From Blastococcus carthaginiensis (lineage in GTDB: Bacteria > Actinomycetota > Actinomycetes > Mycobacteriales > Geodermatophilaceae), in assembly GCF_030731085.1 (NCBI RefSeq), contig NZ_JASNFN010000014.1, positions 1 through 64,000 of the forward strand: a stretch of 64,000 bases of DNA, in the 5' to 3' direction. The translations under genes and the position numbers were made by a program. The notes beneath the pieces were generated by a model, which was given only the letters and a program-made list of their open reading frames with translations, was not told the DNA's origin and searched no databases. Of the stretch, positions 7,974 through 16,822 are shown piece after piece (the first letter of the stretch is position 1; each line of letters opens with the position of its first letter).

Positions 7974-9383
7974 TCACACCACGGTCAGCGGCAGGAGCTT
8001 CCGCAACCCGGCGTTCTCGGCCGGGTCGAGCACCGAGTGCTGGGCGCAGGCGGGCACCAGCTGCCCTGTCTCGGGGTGGGCCATCGAGTAGGTGCAGGCC
8101 GCCAGCCGCTCCTGGGTGGCCCGCAGCTGCGGGTCCTCGGCCTCGATCCCCTGCTGCATCAGCTCCCAGGCCGGCCCGACGTCGGCGGCGTCCATGAAGC
8201 TGTGCACCTCGAAGGTCATCAGCCCCAGGCGACCGGCGCGGGCGCCGCGGACGACCGCCCGCAGCCCGCCGGTGCGGCGCAGCAGGCTGCGCGCCCAGCG
8301 GAGCGCGATCCGCGCGTCGCCGGGGTGGCGCCGCGCGGCCCGCAGCACCTTGACCACCAGCACCGCCGGTGGCGTGTTGCTGAAGGCGATTCCGCCGTAG
8401 TGGGCGAAGAAGGCGTCCCGCGCGGCGGTCTCGGCCGCGACGTCCGGGTCGACGACGGGGTGCCAGCGGCCGTCGAGGAGGAAACCGAAGGCCACCCGGT
8501 TGCACCGGGGATCGCCGAACTCGACGCCCTCGTGCGCGATCCGCTGGCCCATGCCCTCTTCCAGCTGGGCCCAGACGGCGTCGGCGTCGACGGCCGTGTA
8601 GGACTCCTTCCAGCGCCGCTCGTCGCCGACGTGCGCGGCCGGCTGGAAGCTCATCATCGAGTAGCCCATGCCGACGACCGCGCGCACGGTCTCGGCGACC
8701 TGCCCGACGTTGGCCGGGGTGACGGTCATGTTGTGCGCCAGGTAGTACCGCAGCCCGGTCTCGGCCCGCAGGTCGCGGAACATCTGCACGAACCGCTCGC
8801 GGAACGGGTTGAGCTCGGCCTCGGTGCGCGGCCGCACCGCGCCGCGGCGGCCGCGCATGAGCGAGTCGAAGTGGGCCGCGAAGCTGACCCGGTCGAACCT
8901 GGGCTTCCCGTCCGGGCCGGTCACGAGGGCCCGCAGGTACTCGGGCTCGAAGTCACCGTGCGTCATCGACATCGGCGAGCGGCCGGCGTCCCGCATCGCC
9001 TGCAGGGCGGCGGCGTGGTCGTCCGGGGAGAGCAGGCTCACCTCGCCGCCGATGAGCTGGGCGTGGGCGTAGGGCCCGCGCCGCTCGCGCAGGTAGGCCA
9101 TCTGACGGGTGACCTCGTGCAGGGTGTGCCCGCCGTCGATGCGCACCTTGTTGGCGTCGGCCGAGTGGTAGCAGGGCGTGCAGGTGAGGTTGCACTTCGG
9201 GAAGACGCCGTGCGTGCCCTCGCAGCCGACCGCGTGCCGGCCGAGGCTCTGCGCCGGGGTGCGCACGTGGTCCGGCAGCGCCGCCCACCGCTCGGCGAGC
9301 GCACGCTCGGTCTCCGGGTGCACCGGCCGGGTGCGTTCCCGCAGGCCGTGCCACCGTGCGCGCAGTCCGCGGCGCCGTCCCAT
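7974..9383 (-). CDS. Radical SAM protein
   Basis: A 469-residue radical SAM enzyme. The [4Fe-4S]/SAM motif is C64-x3-C68-x2-C71 (KCNLTCTPCYHS), preceded by another Cys at 54 in GCEGTHG. The barrel continues with GGEVSLL (SAM amino-group GGE motif), MTHGDFEPEYL and YYLAHNMTVTP. Near the C-terminus two more cysteines (AACTYS and PACAQHS) could bind an auxiliary cluster. ATG start with GGGAGG 4 nt upstream. It may be transcribed with the flavoprotein upstream (87 nt). I do not recognise the subfamily and propose no substrate; no peptide precursor gene is visible nearby. Confidence 0.85.
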   Translation of the reverse strand: MGRRRGLRARWHGLRERTRPVHPETERALAERWAALPDHVRTPAQSLGRHAVGCEGTHGVFPKCNLTCTPCYHSADANKVRIDGGHTLHEVTRQMAYLRERRGPYAHAQLIGGEVSLLSPDDHAAALQAMRDAGRSPMSMTHGDFEPEYLRALVTGPDGKPRFDRVSFAAHFDSLMRGRRGAVRPRTEAELNPFRERFVQMFRDLRAETGLRYYLAHNMTVTPANVGQVAETVRAVVGMGYSMMSFQPAAHVGDERRWKESYTAVDADAVWAQLEEGMGQRIAHEGVEFGDPRCNRVAFGFLLDGRWHPVVDPDVAAETAARDAFFAHYGGIAFSNTPPAVLVVKVLRAARRHPGDARIALRWARSLLRRTGGLRAVVRGARAGRLGLMTFEVHSFMDAADVGPAWELMQQGIEAEDPQLRATQERLAACTYSMAHPETGQLVPACAQHSVLDPAENAGLRKLLPLTVV

Positions 9384-9470
9384 GCTGCCTCCCGAGCTTT
9401 CGCGGTGCGGCGCGCGGGCGCGCCGTCCCCCGACGCTCCCATCCCGATCGGTCGCGCGCCACCGACCGCC

Positions 9471-11012
9471 TCAGCCCAGGTCGCGCAGCACCGCCCGCGC
9501 AGCCGACCGGCCGCTCGTCCCGGCGATGCCGCCCACCGGCGCGGTCCCGGCCCCGGCGACGACCATGCCTCGGACCGGCGTCCGGTGCCGGGCCAGCCCC
9601 CGGGTCGGCCGGAAGGGGCCGAGCTGGTCGGGGTTCAGGTCGCCGTACATGGGGTGGGCCCCCGGCCAGCGCAGGTCGGCCGCCATCTGCTCCGGGGTGT
9701 ACACCGCGCGCCCGGTGATCGAGGCGGTGAACCCGGGCGCGCGGGCCTCCACGGTCGCGATCATGCGATCGGCGAAGTCGTCGGCGACGGCGGCCCACCC
9801 CCCGCGCACCCGGTACGGCGCGCACGGGCAGGCGAGGTACACGGTGTGCCGGCCGGGCGGGGCCAGCGTGTCGTCCATCGCGCTGGGGGTGAACGCGTAG
9901 GTGGGCACCGGGTCGTCGGGCAGGTACCGGGCCCCGGCTGCGGCGAACCCGTCGGCGAGGGAGTCGAGGCCGTCCACGAACGACTGCAGCCCGTTCCAGT
10001 CCCCCGGGCGGGCTTGCGGGTAGGCCGGCAGGGCGGTGGTCGCGACGTGCACCAGCATCTGGACGGCGTTGCTCCGGGTGGTGCTGCGCAGCCGGTCGGC
10101 CTCCGGCCCGTCCAGCGGGGGGTCGAGCAGGTCGAGCAGCGCCGTCCGCGGGTCCAGGGCGGTGAGGACGGCGTCGGCCGGCAGCCGCTCCCCCGACTCG
10201 AGCTCCACCCCGGTGGCGCGGTCGCCCTGCCGGGTGATCCGCGCGACCGCCGCGCCGGTGCGCCAGGCCCCGCCGAGTGCGGCCAGGCGAGCGGCCAGCG
10301 CGTCGGTCAGCCCCTGCGCCCCGCCGACGGCGTGCCACTGGCCGACCTGGTGGTAGAAGGCCTGCCACATCGCGAAGGTGGCGCTGCCGGGGGCGTCCGG
10401 CGCCGCGGAGGCGTGCGCGGCGAAGGCCGAGACGGGCGCACGGACCAGGTCGGAGGCGAACCGCTGCTCCAGGAACTTCCCGTACGGGGAGAGCAGCAGC
10501 TGCGCCAGACCGAGCGGGCCACCGTTGCGGGCCAGGGCCTGCAGCCCCGCGAGCGCCCGGCCGGGCAGCCGGGACGGCCGGCCGTCCAGCGCCCCTTGCA
10601 TCGCGGTGACCACCGGCATGGCCTCGTGCATCCAGGCGGCGTACCGGCGGGCCTCGTCCCGGTCGGCCTCGGCGATGGAGTCGACGGTCGCGCCGACGTC
10701 CCGGAAGAACCGCACGATCGGTCCGTCCCGGAAGACCGCCACCGAGAAGGGGTCCATCTCGCGGTACTCCAGCCCGGCCGCGGGGAGCTCCAGCTCCTCG
10801 ATGATCCCGGTGGCCTGGATGATGTTGTGCGCCACGGAGTGGATGTCGAAGCGGTGCCCCGGGAGGACCTCCTCGGTCCGCGCGCCACCGCCGAGCCGGC
10901 CGGACTGCTCCAGCACGAGCACGTCGGCACCGCCCCGCGCGAGGTAGCAGGCCGCGACCAACCCGTTGTGCCCCCCACCGACGACGAGAACCCGGGCGGC
11001 TCGGCGCGTCAT
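9471..11012 (-). CDS. Phytoene-dehydrogenase-like FAD oxidoreductase
   Basis: A 513-residue amine-oxidase/phytoene-desaturase superfamily flavoprotein. The N-terminus has the dinucleotide motif VVGGGHNGLVAACYLARGGADVLVLE, then GGGARTEE. The C-terminus has MVVAGAGTAPVGGIAGTSG, the second FAD contact. The HNG in place of the usual IGG is typical of the CrtI-like NAD(P)/FAD proteins with unknown substrates that are scattered outside carotenoid clusters. No crtB or crtE neighbour is present, so carotenoid synthesis is not supported. Confidence 0.85.
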   Translation of the reverse strand: MTRRAARVLVVGGGHNGLVAACYLARGGADVLVLEQSGRLGGGARTEEVLPGHRFDIHSVAHNIIQATGIIEELELPAAGLEYREMDPFSVAVFRDGPIVRFFRDVGATVDSIAEADRDEARRYAAWMHEAMPVVTAMQGALDGRPSRLPGRALAGLQALARNGGPLGLAQLLLSPYGKFLEQRFASDLVRAPVSAFAAHASAAPDAPGSATFAMWQAFYHQVGQWHAVGGAQGLTDALAARLAALGGAWRTGAAVARITRQGDRATGVELESGERLPADAVLTALDPRTALLDLLDPPLDGPEADRLRSTTRSNAVQMLVHVATTALPAYPQARPGDWNGLQSFVDGLDSLADGFAAAGARYLPDDPVPTYAFTPSAMDDTLAPPGRHTVYLACPCAPYRVRGGWAAVADDFADRMIATVEARAPGFTASITGRAVYTPEQMAADLRWPGAHPMYGDLNPDQLGPFRPTRGLARHRTPVRGMVVAGAGTAPVGGIAGTSGRSAARAVLRDLG

Positions 11013-11046
11013 CTATCCGCGCCTCCGGCCGGCCGCAGGGTTGTAC

Positions 11047-11583
11047 TCAACGCCTGCGCAGGTTCCGCCACGCCCGTCGCGCCTCGGGCAGCGCGAGGGC
11101 GAGCGAGACGCCGGAGATCGCGGTGGCGGCCTGGCACCAGGCGCACAGCGCCTTGTTCTCCTGCCACTCCTCCCCGGCGAGCTTGATGTCGACGGCGACG
11201 TCGGAGGCCACCTTCGCGGCCATCAGCAGCGGCAGGAACGGCCTGTGCCGGGGTCGGTCCGGACCCCCGGCACCGGCCACCCAGGCCGTCAGCGCGTAGG
11301 TGACGATCATGATGAGCCCGTCAGGCGTCGAGGCGCGCTTGTAGGCGTACTCCGCGGCGTCGACCTCATCGGAGTCGAACGGGCCGACCGGCGGATCGGG
11401 CAGGTGCTTGAGGATGCCCGTCTGGTAGGCGCCCACGACCTGGCCGATGGTCACGCCGGCCAGCGAGAGGCCGACCAGCCAGCGGCGCCGGCGCAGGTCC
11501 GGGTCGGACCCGGTACGCAGATACCGCGACAGCTGGGAGGGGCTCGGGTTGCTGCCGCCGTAGCGGGGGTCCGGAGCGTTCAT
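11047..11583 (-). CDS. VKOR-like/DoxX-like membrane protein
   Basis: A 178-residue protein with about four membrane helices. The cytoplasmic N-terminus is followed by WLVGLSLAGVTIGQVVGAYQTG and the conserved segment HLPDPPVGPFDSDEVDAAEYAYK. A C-A-W-C pair (ALCAWCQAATAISG) opens the last helix. This layout matches actinobacterial proteins usually labelled vitamin K epoxide reductase family, which resemble the CxxC helix of VKOR but lack its loop cysteines. Its ATG overlaps the stop of the SDR remnant upstream (ATGA), so its translation may depend on that remnant. Confidence 0.7.
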   Translation of the reverse strand: MNAPDPRYGGSNPSPSQLSRYLRTGSDPDLRRRRWLVGLSLAGVTIGQVVGAYQTGILKHLPDPPVGPFDSDEVDAAEYAYKRASTPDGLIMIVTYALTAWVAGAGGPDRPRHRPFLPLLMAAKVASDVAVDIKLAGEEWQENKALCAWCQAATAISGVSLALALPEARRAWRNLRRR

Positions 11584-11786
11584 CGGTGCGTGTTCGTCAC
11601 GACGCCGCGCACGCGGTCGTCGCCCTCGGCAGCCTCGTCGGCGAGGGACCGCAGCCCCTCCTCACCGCGCGCGGCGGCGACGACCCGCGCGCCGGCGGCC
11701 GAGGCGGCGAGGACGGTGGCCCGGCCGATGCCGCTCGACGCGCCCATCACCACGATCACCTGCTGATCGAGCTGCTCGTGTCTCAT
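11580..11786 (-). pseudogene. Truncated short-chain dehydrogenase (N-terminal piece)
   Basis: 68 residues that reproduce only the start of an SDR: the nucleotide-binding turn MGASSGIGRAT with a beta strand before it, the RVVAAARGEEGLRSLADEA helix, then an abrupt VTNTHR and stop. The NNAG, catalytic Ser, Tyr and Lys are absent, and about 180 residues are missing compared with the family. The frame stays open and its TGA overlaps the ATG of the VKOR-like gene, so it may persist as a translated leader. ATG start with GGAG upstream. Confidence 0.75.
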
Positions 11787-11922
11787 CTCGAGGGTTCCTT
11801 CTCCGTGCCGGCAGACCGACGTGCCCTACCCGCTCGCGAAGGCGGGACACACCTCGCGGCTGCGTCCCGCGCGGTCGGGTCCTGCGGCACACCGCTGCGA
11901 GCGCCCGACGACGGCCCGGCCG

Positions 11923-14469
11923 TCAGCCCGGCGGAACGTCCGGCGGAACGTCCGGCGGCAGCCGGTTGGGTCCGGCATGCGGCGGGCGGGGTCGGTCCTG
12001 CGGGTGCAGCTGCAGCGCTATGAGAGCGACGTCGTCGCCCGGGTCGGCCGGCAGCATCCGGGCCAGCACGACGTCGCAGAGCTGGTCGAGATCACGGCCG
12101 GCGTGCTCGGAGAGCGTCGACTGCAAGCGCGCGAGACCGGCGTCGAGGTCGGTGTCGCGTCGCTCCACCAGCCCGTCGGTGTAGAGCAGCACGACGCTGC
12201 CCCATGGCAAGGTCACCTCGGATTCGTGGCGCGGCGCGTCGGGGCGGACGCCGAGCAGCAGGTCGGGGCGGCCGCCGTCGAGCACCTGGACGCACCCGTC
12301 GGGGGTGATGGCCATCGGCGGTGGATGCCCGGCGTTGGACCAGCGCAGCCGCGCCACCCCCGCCGCCTGCTCCTCGTCGGTCTGCTCCAGGCGGGCCACC
12401 ACCGCGGTCGCCAGGATCTGCGACTGCAGGGTCTGCATCACCTGCTCGACCTGGCCGAGGACCGCGGCCGGCCCCTCGGATCCACGGGCGGCCAGCGTCC
12501 GCACGATGGTCCGCACCTGGCCCATCGCCGCGGCGGCCTGCACGTCGTGCCCGACCACGTCGCCGATGACCAGCACCGTGGCACCCGTGGGTTGCATGAA
12601 CGCGTCGTACCAGTCCCCGCCGACCTCGGCGGCCTCACCGGCAGGCACGTAGCGGACGACGATCTGCACGTGGTCCGGCTCGGGTGGCGGGGTCAGCAGG
12701 GACCGCTGGAAGCCCTCCGCGAGGCCGCGCTGCTGCCGGTACAGGCGGGCGTTGTCCAGCACCACCCCGGCGCGGGCAGCGACGTGGCGGGCGGTGACCA
12801 GGTCCTCCGGCAGGAGGGGCCCGCGGTCGAGGCCGGTGCACAGCGTCAGCACCCCGACGGGGCCGTTCCGGCCGGTGAGCGGCAGCACCGCGATCGACTC
12901 CGGTGCCAGATCGACCACGAGGTCCTGCGCCGGGCCGGGCTGCAATTTCTCCCGCACCTGGGCGGTGGCGTCCCGGGTGAGCACCTGCAGCTGCCCGGTC
13001 CGCATGGCGCGCACGACGAGCGAGTCCTCCCGCAGCGCACCCGGTCGCGCCTGCGCGTAGGCCTCCACGGCCTCGCGGAGCCGCGGATCGTGGTGCCAGG
13101 AGGCGGCGGTGCGCAGGGCGCGGCGGTCGCCGCCGGCCTCCTCGTCGTGGACGAGCGTGACGATGCCCCAGTCGGCGAGCCCGGGAACGACCAGCCGGGT
13201 CAACCGGCGCGCCGCCTCGTCGGCGTCCAGCGTCGCCGACAGCTCCGCGGTGATGCGGGAGAGCAGCCGTTCACGTTCAGCGGCCCGGGCCGTGAGCTCC
13301 TGGGCGCGCCGGCGGGCGGTGATGTCGAGGAAGTACAGCGCCACCCCGTCGGCGCTGGGGACGGCACGGACCTCGACCCAGACATCGAGAGGTCGGGGGT
13401 AGAAGGCTTCGAACACCACCGGCTGGCCGGTCGCGGCGGCACGGCGGTAGTTGGCCTCGAACTCGGTGCCGACCGTGGCCGGGAACGCCTCCCACAAGGT
13501 CCGCCCCAAGAGCTGTGCGCGCGGCATGCCCGTGATGCGCTCGGCCTCCGCGTTCACGTGGGTCATGACCCAGCCGGGGTCCATCGCGACGAAGCCGACC
13601 GCCATCGATTCCACCAGGTGCGCGAGACGGTCCTGAGCATGCCGGCGGGCGGAGATGTCCCACGCCGCGCCCAGCAGGCGGACCGCCGTACCGGCTTCGC
13701 CGGCCAGGGCCCGCCCGCGGGCGGCGACCCACCGCTGCTCGCCGTCCGGGAGGACCACCCTGTACTCCGCGGCGTACTCGCCCGCCGTCTCGATCGCCCG
13801 GTCCAGCAGTGCTCCGACCCGGTCGACGTCGTCGGGGTGCAGCCGGGCGTTGAACGCCTCGATGCTGCCGTCGAAGGTGACAGCGTCGTAACCGAACAGC
13901 TCGTTCAACCGGTCGTCCCAGCTCAGCGCCCCGGTCACCAGGTCCCAGTCGAACGTGCCGATCCCGGCCGCGTCGATCGCCAGGGTCAGCAAGTTCCACG
14001 CGGTGGCCGGCGACTGCAGCGCGCCGCCGCTCACGAGCACTGCCGGTCCCTCGTCGCGCCCGACCGCACTCCGGGCCATGACCGCCGCCAGCACTGCAGC
14101 GTGCCGACGACGGCCGACGGCAGCCGCCCGGAGCACCTGGAGCCGCTCGAGCAGGTCCGGTTCCCCGGCCTCGGCGACGAGCAACCCCAGCGGCACACCA
14201 GGGGAGAAGGACACCTGCCGGCGCAGCTCCGCCGGGCGGTCGGTGAGCACTGCGATCTCCGCGTCGGGGTGGAGCCGGTGCACGCGCTGCGCCGTGGCGG
14301 TGGCGGCGCCCACTCCTGACCCGAGGACGACCAGGTCGACCGGCCCGATCAGGCACTCGGGAAGGGCGCTCGCGTCGACGAGCTCCATCCCGACGAGCGG
14401 AGCCAGGACGGCGATCTCAGCCGGTGAGCCGTCGACGAGCAGACAGCGCCCCGTCTCCGCAGCAGTCAC
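11923..14469 (-). CDS. PAS-PAS-GAF-SpoIIE protein phosphatase
   Basis: An 848-residue soluble signalling phosphatase. An N-terminal receiver-like region (1-130) is followed by PAS 1 (about 150-270), PAS 2 (about 280-395, NAEAERITGM), a GAF domain (about 410-580) and a PP2C/SpoIIE domain (about 610-820) with metal-binding GGDWYDAF, GDVVGHD, SNAGHPPP, YTDGLVE and GDDVALI. It should dephosphorylate an anti-sigma-factor antagonist in response to a PAS/GAF signal. No HATPase or STAS partner lies nearby. The C-terminus ends in PPDVPPDVPPG, a short duplication. The GTG start overlaps the acyl-CoA dehydrogenase stop by 4 nt. Confidence 0.88.
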   Translation of the reverse strand: MTAAETGRCLLVDGSPAEIAVLAPLVGMELVDASALPECLIGPVDLVVLGSGVGAATATAQRVHRLHPDAEIAVLTDRPAELRRQVSFSPGVPLGLLVAEAGEPDLLERLQVLRAAAVGRRRHAAVLAAVMARSAVGRDEGPAVLVSGGALQSPATAWNLLTLAIDAAGIGTFDWDLVTGALSWDDRLNELFGYDAVTFDGSIEAFNARLHPDDVDRVGALLDRAIETAGEYAAEYRVVLPDGEQRWVAARGRALAGEAGTAVRLLGAAWDISARRHAQDRLAHLVESMAVGFVAMDPGWVMTHVNAEAERITGMPRAQLLGRTLWEAFPATVGTEFEANYRRAAATGQPVVFEAFYPRPLDVWVEVRAVPSADGVALYFLDITARRRAQELTARAAERERLLSRITAELSATLDADEAARRLTRLVVPGLADWGIVTLVHDEEAGGDRRALRTAASWHHDPRLREAVEAYAQARPGALREDSLVVRAMRTGQLQVLTRDATAQVREKLQPGPAQDLVVDLAPESIAVLPLTGRNGPVGVLTLCTGLDRGPLLPEDLVTARHVAARAGVVLDNARLYRQQRGLAEGFQRSLLTPPPEPDHVQIVVRYVPAGEAAEVGGDWYDAFMQPTGATVLVIGDVVGHDVQAAAAMGQVRTIVRTLAARGSEGPAAVLGQVEQVMQTLQSQILATAVVARLEQTDEEQAAGVARLRWSNAGHPPPMAITPDGCVQVLDGGRPDLLLGVRPDAPRHESEVTLPWGSVVLLYTDGLVERRDTDLDAGLARLQSTLSEHAGRDLDQLCDVVLARMLPADPGDDVALIALQLHPQDRPRPPHAGPNRLPPDVPPDVPPG

Positions 14470-15635
14470 TCGCCCAGCAGCGGCAGGCCCAGCGCCGCTC
14501 GGCCGGTCCAGATGCGCAGCAGGTCGGTGGTCGGGCTCATCACATCGGCGGCGCGGGCATCACGCAGGTGCCGCTCCAGCGGCGACCGGTCGCGGTAACC
14601 GATGCCGCCCACCAACGTCATCGCCTCGTTCGTCACCTGCACCGCGCAGCCGGCGACCTCGGCCTTCGCGGAGGCCAACGCGCTCAGCGCGGCGGGGCCA
14701 CCGGCATCGGCCTCCTCGGCGGCCCAGTACACCAGCCGGCGGGTGCGCTCTACCTGCGCCCACAGCTCACCGAGGCGGTGCTGCAGCAACGGCTCGGCGG
14801 CCAGCCGGCGCCCCGTGTGGGCGTGCGCACGCTTCCCGAGGTGTTCTATGGCCTCGTCCAGCGATGCCTGTGCCACACCGAGATAGGTGCCCGCCATGGC
14901 CATCAGGAAGAACGGTGCAACGACCTCGAAGACGAACCAGATCTGGTCACCTTCGGCGCCCAGGAGGTGGTCGGTGCCGACGCGGACACCGTCGAGGCGG
15001 GCACGGCGGGAGGAGTTGCCGCGCATGCCGATGCCGTCCCAGCCGTCGGTCCAGCTCAGTCCTGTCGCGTCCCCGGGGACGAGCACGCAGGAGAACTCAC
15101 CGAGCGGGGCGTCAGGGTCGGCGGCCACCGTGCTCACCACGTAGGAGTCGGCCTGCGACCCGTTGGTCACGAAGGACTTCTCCCCGTCGATGCGCAGCCC
15201 GTCGGGAGTGCGGGTCAGACGGGTCTGCGGCAGCCAGAAGTGCGCGCCCGTCCCCGGCTCGGACAACGCCAGGGTGGTCAGGTGCTCCCCGGCGACGATG
15301 GCATCGAGGAACTCCTTGCGCTGCCGCTCGGTCGGCTTGGCCGCGACCACGGCGGTTGCGACGCAGTGCATGCCGAAGCACAGCCCCGCCGAGGCGTCGA
15401 CCCTGCCCAGTGCCTCACCGGCGGCGACCACGCCGCGCAGGCCGAGACCGCTGCCACCTACCTGCTGCGGAGCGGCCAGGCCACCCAGCCCGGCAGCCTG
15501 GAGCGCGGCCAGCACCTCGGCCGGCCACACCCCGGAGTCCGTCCGACCCACCAGCGGCCGGGCGACCGTCTCCGCGACCTCGCTCACCCGCGCGACCACG
15601 TCCGCGACGCTGACCGGGGGCGCAGATGCCGTCAC
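14466..15635 (-). CDS. Acyl-CoA dehydrogenase family protein
   Basis: A 389-residue FAD acyl-CoA dehydrogenase. An alpha-helical N-terminal domain is followed by LALSEPGTGAHFW and GEKSFVTNGSQAD (FAD/substrate contacts), and a C-terminal helical domain ending GGIGYRDRSPLERHLRDARAADVMSPTTDLLR. The catalytic base cannot be placed with certainty. The GTG at 15635 is preferred because a TAGACT hexamer lies 8 nt upstream; further upstream the frame reads low-complexity sequence. Substrate unknown. It is translationally coupled to the SpoIIE phosphatase, an unusual pairing. Confidence 0.85.
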   Translation of the reverse strand: MTASAPPVSVADVVARVSEVAETVARPLVGRTDSGVWPAEVLAALQAAGLGGLAAPQQVGGSGLGLRGVVAAGEALGRVDASAGLCFGMHCVATAVVAAKPTERQRKEFLDAIVAGEHLTTLALSEPGTGAHFWLPQTRLTRTPDGLRIDGEKSFVTNGSQADSYVVSTVAADPDAPLGEFSCVLVPGDATGLSWTDGWDGIGMRGNSSRRARLDGVRVGTDHLLGAEGDQIWFVFEVVAPFFLMAMAGTYLGVAQASLDEAIEHLGKRAHAHTGRRLAAEPLLQHRLGELWAQVERTRRLVYWAAEEADAGGPAALSALASAKAEVAGCAVQVTNEAMTLVGGIGYRDRSPLERHLRDARAADVMSPTTDLLRIWTGRAALGLPLLGE

Positions 15636-15643
15636 ACCGCCAG

Positions 15644-15649
15644 AGTCTA
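15644..15649 (-). promoter_or_regulatory. -10 hexamer of the acyl-CoA dehydrogenase gene
   Basis: TAGACT on the minus strand ends 8 nt before the GTG at 15635. Transcription would begin at or within two bases of the start codon, a leaderless arrangement common in actinobacteria. No clear -35 box and no ribosome site are seen. Confidence 0.45.
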
Positions 15650-15847
15650 GATCGGCGACGACGCCGACCCGCGCAGCCCGGACCGGAAGGTGTCGATGCC
15701 ACGCCCCGGCCGACCGGCCGATGCCCCCGATCGGCGGCGTCGGCGAGCGGGGGGCTCGCCCAGCGCAGTCGCGCCGGGCCCGCGCCACCATCCACGCCGT
15801 GTCTGCGAATGCCACTGCACTCCGACGGCCCGCAGGCGCGGAGCCGA

Positions 15848-15853
15848 TAGGTT
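15848..15853 (+). promoter_or_regulatory. -10 hexamer of the GAF-ANTAR gene
   Basis: TAGGTT is followed by exactly six bases and then the ATG at 15860, the geometry of a leaderless transcript. There is no Shine-Dalgarno sequence in front of this ATG. It is divergent from the acyl-CoA dehydrogenase promoter 200 bp away. Confidence 0.5.
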
Positions 15854-15859
15854 CTGACC

Positions 15860-16600
15860 ATGACCGCGGTGCAGGGCGACTCGGACGGCGGCTTCGGCTC
15901 CCAGGAGCGCCTCGGCGATGCGATGAGCCGCGTGGCGCGCCAGATCCAGGAGGAGCACGGCGACGTCGAAGCGACGCTGCAGGCCATCGCCGCCTCGGCG
16001 ATCGAGATCGTGCCGAACGCGGAGGAATGCGGCATCACCTATGTCATCGGCCGAGCGAAAGTCGAGTCCCGGGCGTGGACGAGCGACCTGCCGAAGTCGG
16101 TCGATGCCTTGCAGCAGCGACTCGGGCAGGGCCCCTGCCTCGACGCGGTGTGGGAGCAGGAGATCGTCCGGGTCGACGACGTCGCCGGTGACGAGCGGTG
16201 GCCCGAGTTCGGGCACCACGCCTCCGGCCTGGGGATCGGGAGCATGTCGTGCTTCCAGCTGTTCGTCGATGGTGACCGGCTGGGTGCGCTGAACCTGTAC
16301 TCCCGGACGCCCGGCGCGTTCGACGACGACTGCCAGGAGATCGGGCTGATGTTCGCCGCCCATGCAGCGATCGCGCTGGCCGGAGCGCAGCACGAGGAGC
16401 ACCTGCGCACCGGGATGAGCAATCGCGACGTCATCGGCCAGGCCAAGGGCATCCTGATGGAGCGGCACCGGCTGACCGCCGACCAGGCGTTCGCCGTGCT
16501 GACCCGCGTCTCCCAGGACCTCAACCGGAAGCTGGTCGACATCGCCCGGGAACTCGCCAACACCGGGGCGGTGCCCGGCAGCGAACGCCGGCGGGACTGA
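15860..16600 (+). CDS. GAF-ANTAR antitermination regulator
   Basis: A 246-residue regulator. A GAF sensor domain covers about 20-175 (GQGPCLDAVWEQEIVRVDD, LNLYSRTPGAF). A C-terminal ANTAR RNA-binding domain (about 180-240) carries RDVIGQAKGILMERHRLTADQAFAVL, which binds paired hexaloop hairpins in nascent RNA and prevents termination. Actinobacteria carry many such stand-alone proteins. No obvious dual-hairpin target was identified within the window. Confidence 0.9.
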   Translation: MTAVQGDSDGGFGSQERLGDAMSRVARQIQEEHGDVEATLQAIAASAIEIVPNAEECGITYVIGRAKVESRAWTSDLPKSVDALQQRLGQGPCLDAVWEQEIVRVDDVAGDERWPEFGHHASGLGIGSMSCFQLFVDGDRLGALNLYSRTPGAFDDDCQEIGLMFAAHAAIALAGAQHEEHLRTGMSNRDVIGQAKGILMERHRLTADQAFAVLTRVSQDLNRKLVDIARELANTGAVPGSERRRD

Positions 16601-16822
16601 GGTCGCCTCCGCCGTGCGCCGCGTAGGTCGGTGGGGACCCGGCGGCCTCACCACGCGGGCGCATCCTGCGCGGTGTACGAGTCGGCGTGAGCCGGCCTGT
16701 GCGCGGTTGCCTGTGCCCACGCGCGAGTCCCTCGAGCCACGCGGTGCAGGGCAGGTGGCCGGCTGCTGGGAATTCGCATCACCGGCTCGTCAGTGGTTGC
16801 GGCAATCACGGCATCGCGCCCG

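Noticed and set aside
9471..11012. Carotenoid phytoene desaturase
   Set aside because: No phytoene synthase or prenyl synthase gene nearby, and the HNG nucleotide turn is typical of the broad CrtI-like group.
16601..16822. Small gene or terminator between the ANTAR and MscS genes
   Set aside because: No strong hairpin and no family-like frame found.
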